A stretch of 7,888 bases of DNA, from the NCBI GenBank assembly GCA_002402575.1, contig DHGD01000058.1:1-7888 (forward strand), read 5' to 3'. The position numbers were made by a program, and so were the translations under genes. This document shows positions 5,966 to 7,888 of the stretch, piece by piece (within the stretch, counting starts at the first letter, position 1; every line of letters begins with the position of its first letter). Source of the stretch: Syntrophomonas sp. UBA4807. Its GTDB lineage: Bacteria; Bacillota; Syntrophomonadia; Syntrophomonadales; Syntrophomonadaceae. The notes beneath the pieces were generated by a model, which was not told where the DNA came from, searched no databases, and was given only the letters and a program-made list of their open reading frames with translations.

Positions 5966-6751
5966 CTATTTTCTCAGTTCTTCGAACAGATAATCATTTA
6001 ACACTTTTATATAAGTGCCCTTCATGCCCAGAGAACGCGATTCTATCACCCCGGCGCTCTCGAATTTGCGTAACGCGCTGACAATGACAGAACGGGTAAT
6101 GCCGGCCTTATCAGCTATGCGGCTGGCCACCAGTAAGCCCTCGGTACCGTTCAGTTCGGCAATAATATGCTCGATGGCGCCTTTTTCAGAGTAGGACAAG
6201 GTGGCCAAGGCAATCTGCACGGAGGCCTTTTTGCGGGCCTGTTCTTCGATACGCTCCGAGGTCATGCGCATGATCTCGTTGGCCACCACTATAGCCCCAT
6301 ATTCGGCCAGGACAATATCCTCTTCAGTAAAACGGCTGGAATTATCCCTGACCAAAATCAAGGTTCCGATGCGTTTGGCGCCACCGAACACCGGGGTTAT
6401 GGACCATATCCGCCCCGAGCATTGACAGTCTCCGTTGTTGTAGTTAAAGATGCATTGGCGTCCCTTTTCCTGAGCCACATTGGTCTGGGTTTCCTGTATG
6501 TTGGTGAATTCCTGGTTGAAGCTTTCCGGAAAGCGCTCCGCGTGGTAGATCAGCTTTTGAACATCGGTACAGGCGGTATCGGGGTGGAAGGCGTAACCGG
6601 TAATCTGGCCTCTCCTCCCCACGATAAAAGCACTGCATTCCAGGTTGGCGGACAGCACCTCGCAGATTTCATAAAAATTAACCGGATTGCCCCCGATCTT
6701 CTGCAGAGTTTTGTTGATGGAGCGCGACCTTTCTAAAAGTGTTTTAGCCAT
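5966..6751 (-). CDS. codY: GTP- and branched-chain amino acid-responsive global regulator CodY
   Basis: CodY is a cytoplasmic DNA-binding repressor/activator that senses GTP and isoleucine/leucine/valine and controls nutrient-limitation genes in Firmicutes, often including motility. The 261-residue length is normal. The N-terminal GAF-like sensor domain covers about 1-155 (NPVNFYEICE at 22-31, FGGAKRIGTLIL at 122-133). The C-terminal winged helix-turn-helix is strongly conserved (ASRIADKAGITRSVIVSALR at 209-228, ending SLGMKGTYIKVLN). Odd points: cysteines at 30, 39, 61, 100, 109 and 111, the last three in a short QCIFNYNNGDCQC segment. By manual alignment V64 and Q65 also stand where B. subtilis has the ligand-contacting R61 and M62, while the FP pair (74-75) is kept. 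The ATG at 6751 is 12 bp after hslU, with GGAGG about 8 nt upstream, so the two share an operon as in B. subtilis. Identity is certain; effector specificity is open. Confidence 0.97.
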   Translation of the reverse strand: MAKTLLERSRSINKTLQKIGGNPVNFYEICEVLSANLECSAFIVGRRGQITGYAFHPDTACTDVQKLIYHAERFPESFNQEFTNIQETQTNVAQEKGRQCIFNYNNGDCQCSGRIWSITPVFGGAKRIGTLILVRDNSSRFTEEDIVLAEYGAIVVANEIMRMTSERIEEQARKKASVQIALATLSYSEKGAIEHIIAELNGTEGLLVASRIADKAGITRSVIVSALRKFESAGVIESRSLGMKGTYIKVLNDYLFEELRK

Positions 6752-6763
6752 GAATCAGTCCTC

Positions 6764-7888
6764 CTACAATATGAATCTGCTCAAATCCTCATCCTGCACG
6801 ATTTTTTCCAGGCGCTGGCTTACAAACCCCAGGTCAATGGCTATATCCTGCCCCCGCATATAAGGGGCGTGGAATAACAAATCTTCCAAAACCCGCTCCA
6901 TGATGGTATGCAGACGACGGGCGCCAATATTCTCAGTGCGGGCATTGACATCAGCGGCCACCGCGGCGATATAGTCGATAGCCTCGGGAGTAAATTCGAC
7001 CTTTACCTCTTCAGCGGCCAAAAGCACCGTATATTGTTTGAGCAACGAGTTGTCCGGCTCGGTCAGAATGCGTTTCAAGTCCTCCTTGTCCAGGTTTGTA
7101 AGTTCCACGCGGATGGGGAAGCGGCCCTGCAGTTCCGGGATCAGGTCTGAAGGTTTGCTGACATGAAAGGCCCCTGCAGCCACAAACAACACATGATCGG
7201 TTTTAACCGGCCCGTATTTGGTCATAATAGTGGAACCCTCCACCACCGGCAGTATATCCCGCTGCACCCCGCCGCGAGAAACATCAGGCCCGTAGCCGCC
7301 CTCGCGGCTGGCTATTTTATCGATTTCGTCCAGGAAGATAATGCCGTCCTGTTCAGCCCGACTGATGGCCAGGCGATGCACCTCATCCATGTCGATCAAG
7401 CGTCCGGCCTCTTCATGGGTCAATATCTTGCGGGCTTCGGCGATGGTCATTTTTCTCTTCTTGCGCTTTTTGGGCATCATATTGCCGAACATGTCCTGCA
7501 GATTGACTCCCATCTCCTCCACCCCGGTCCCGGTGAAAATTTCCAACATTGAAGGGGTTTTTTCCTCCACCTCAATCTCCACCATGCTGTCTTCCATTTC
7601 CAGCCGGGCGATTTTTTGACGCAAGATGACGCGCTGCTCTTCTACCGACTTGGGCTCATGATCCTCTTCCGGGGCAGGCTGTTTCTGAGCTCCGCCCAGC
7701 AGCATCTCAAAGGGGTTTAGGGCTGCCAGGTTCTTATGCTTACGCGGCAGCAGATATTCAGCGATGCGCTCCTCTGCCAGCTGCCGGGCGCGGTCAGCTA
7801 CTTCCGCCATCTTCTCCGCTTTGATCATGCGAATGGCGGTCTCCACCAGATCTCTGATCATGGAGTCCACGTCACGGCCCACATAGCC
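6764..7888 (-). CDS. hslU: ATP-dependent protease ATPase subunit HslU/ClpY (partial, N-terminus beyond right edge)
   Basis: HslU (ClpY) is the AAA+ unfoldase hexamer that feeds substrates to the HslV (ClpQ) peptidase. The visible 374 codons begin at the window edge with GYVG, the pore-loop motif that grips substrate, so about 85-90 N-terminal residues with Walker A lie outside. The GTG at 7882 is the valine of that motif, not a start. Visible parts: the intermediate (I) domain with its charged linker and the basic KKRKKRK patch, Walker B IIFLDE (visible residues 183-188), the LQGRFPIRVEL segment bearing the likely Arg finger (about 253-263), the sensor-2 GARR (322-325), and the conserved C-terminal tail DLSRFIL that docks into HslV. 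The frame is intact. hslV should lie just beyond the right edge. codY starts 12 bp after its stop, indicating co-transcription. Confidence 0.97.
   Translation of the reverse strand, partial: GYVGRDVDSMIRDLVETAIRMIKAEKMAEVADRARQLAEERIAEYLLPRKHKNLAALNPFEMLLGGAQKQPAPEEDHEPKSVEEQRVILRQKIARLEMEDSMVEIEVEEKTPSMLEIFTGTGVEEMGVNLQDMFGNMMPKKRKKRKMTIAEARKILTHEEAGRLIDMDEVHRLAISRAEQDGIIFLDEIDKIASREGGYGPDVSRGGVQRDILPVVEGSTIMTKYGPVKTDHVLFVAAGAFHVSKPSDLIPELQGRFPIRVELTNLDKEDLKRILTEPDNSLLKQYTVLLAAEEVKVEFTPEAIDYIAAVAADVNARTENIGARRLHTIMERVLEDLLFHAPYMRGQDIAIDLGFVSQRLEKIVQDEDLSRFIL

Noticed and set aside
7271..7308. 8-bp inverted repeat GCCGCGAG/CTCGCGGC in hslU
   Set aside because: The loop is 22 nt and the arms encode two similar conserved SRGG/SREGG segments near Walker B, so protein conservation explains it.
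7880..7882. GTG at 7882 as the start of hslU
   Set aside because: The frame continues to the window edge, and this codon is the valine of the conserved GYVG pore loop, so the gene is truncated by the window.

Overview
The window is a conserved Firmicutes-type chromosomal block. It runs from the end of an ATP-dependent protease subunit gene, through the global regulator codY, into the first genes of the large flagellar (fla/che) operon. Every gene I can support is on the minus strand, so transcription runs from the right edge to the left: hslU (partial) - codY - 292-bp gap - flgB - flgC - fliE - fliF - fliG - fliH - fliI (partial). Bacillus subtilis has the same order (clpQ-clpY-codY-flgB-flgC-fliE-fliF-fliG-fliH-fliI). 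The presence of codY, the strong Shine-Dalgarno sites and the sequence character point to a moderate-GC Firmicute, probably a Clostridia-class anaerobe. That placement is inference; I cannot name a genus.

Right part (5966-7888): the C-terminal three quarters of HslU/ClpY, cut at its pore-loop motif by the window edge, is followed 12 bp later by codY. The two are almost certainly co-transcribed. The CodY has a standard C-terminal winged-helix DNA-binding domain. Its N-terminal ligand-sensing domain is less usual, with a cysteine cluster and apparent changes at effector-pocket positions.

Middle (5674-5965): this is the only sizeable non-coding stretch. In transcription order it holds a hairpin right after the codY stop, a second hairpin with one bulge, a third GC-rich hairpin followed by a short T-tract (probable terminator), then an AT-rich segment. 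That segment should carry the flagellar operon promoter, and it contains nested inverted repeats of ACTAAT/ATTAGT just upstream of flgB. I could not assign a confident -35/-10 pair.

Left part (1-5673): seven flagellar genes are packed tightly, with gaps of 20 bp or less or 8-bp overlaps. FlgB and FlgC are proximal rod proteins, FliE joins rod to MS ring, FliF forms the MS ring, FliG is the switch/torque protein, and FliH and FliI are the regulator and ATPase of the flagellar type III export apparatus. Four of the seven start with GTG or TTG. fliI runs off the left edge with 340 codons visible. No frameshifts, insertion sequences, CRISPR arrays, tRNAs or rRNAs were seen.

I do not see an undescribed gene system here. 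The items most worth a second look are a perfect 12-bp inverted repeat inside fliI, the divergent sensor domain of CodY, the alternative hairpins in the flgB leader, and an 11-residue repeat in FliH that is still 17/17 identical at DNA level.
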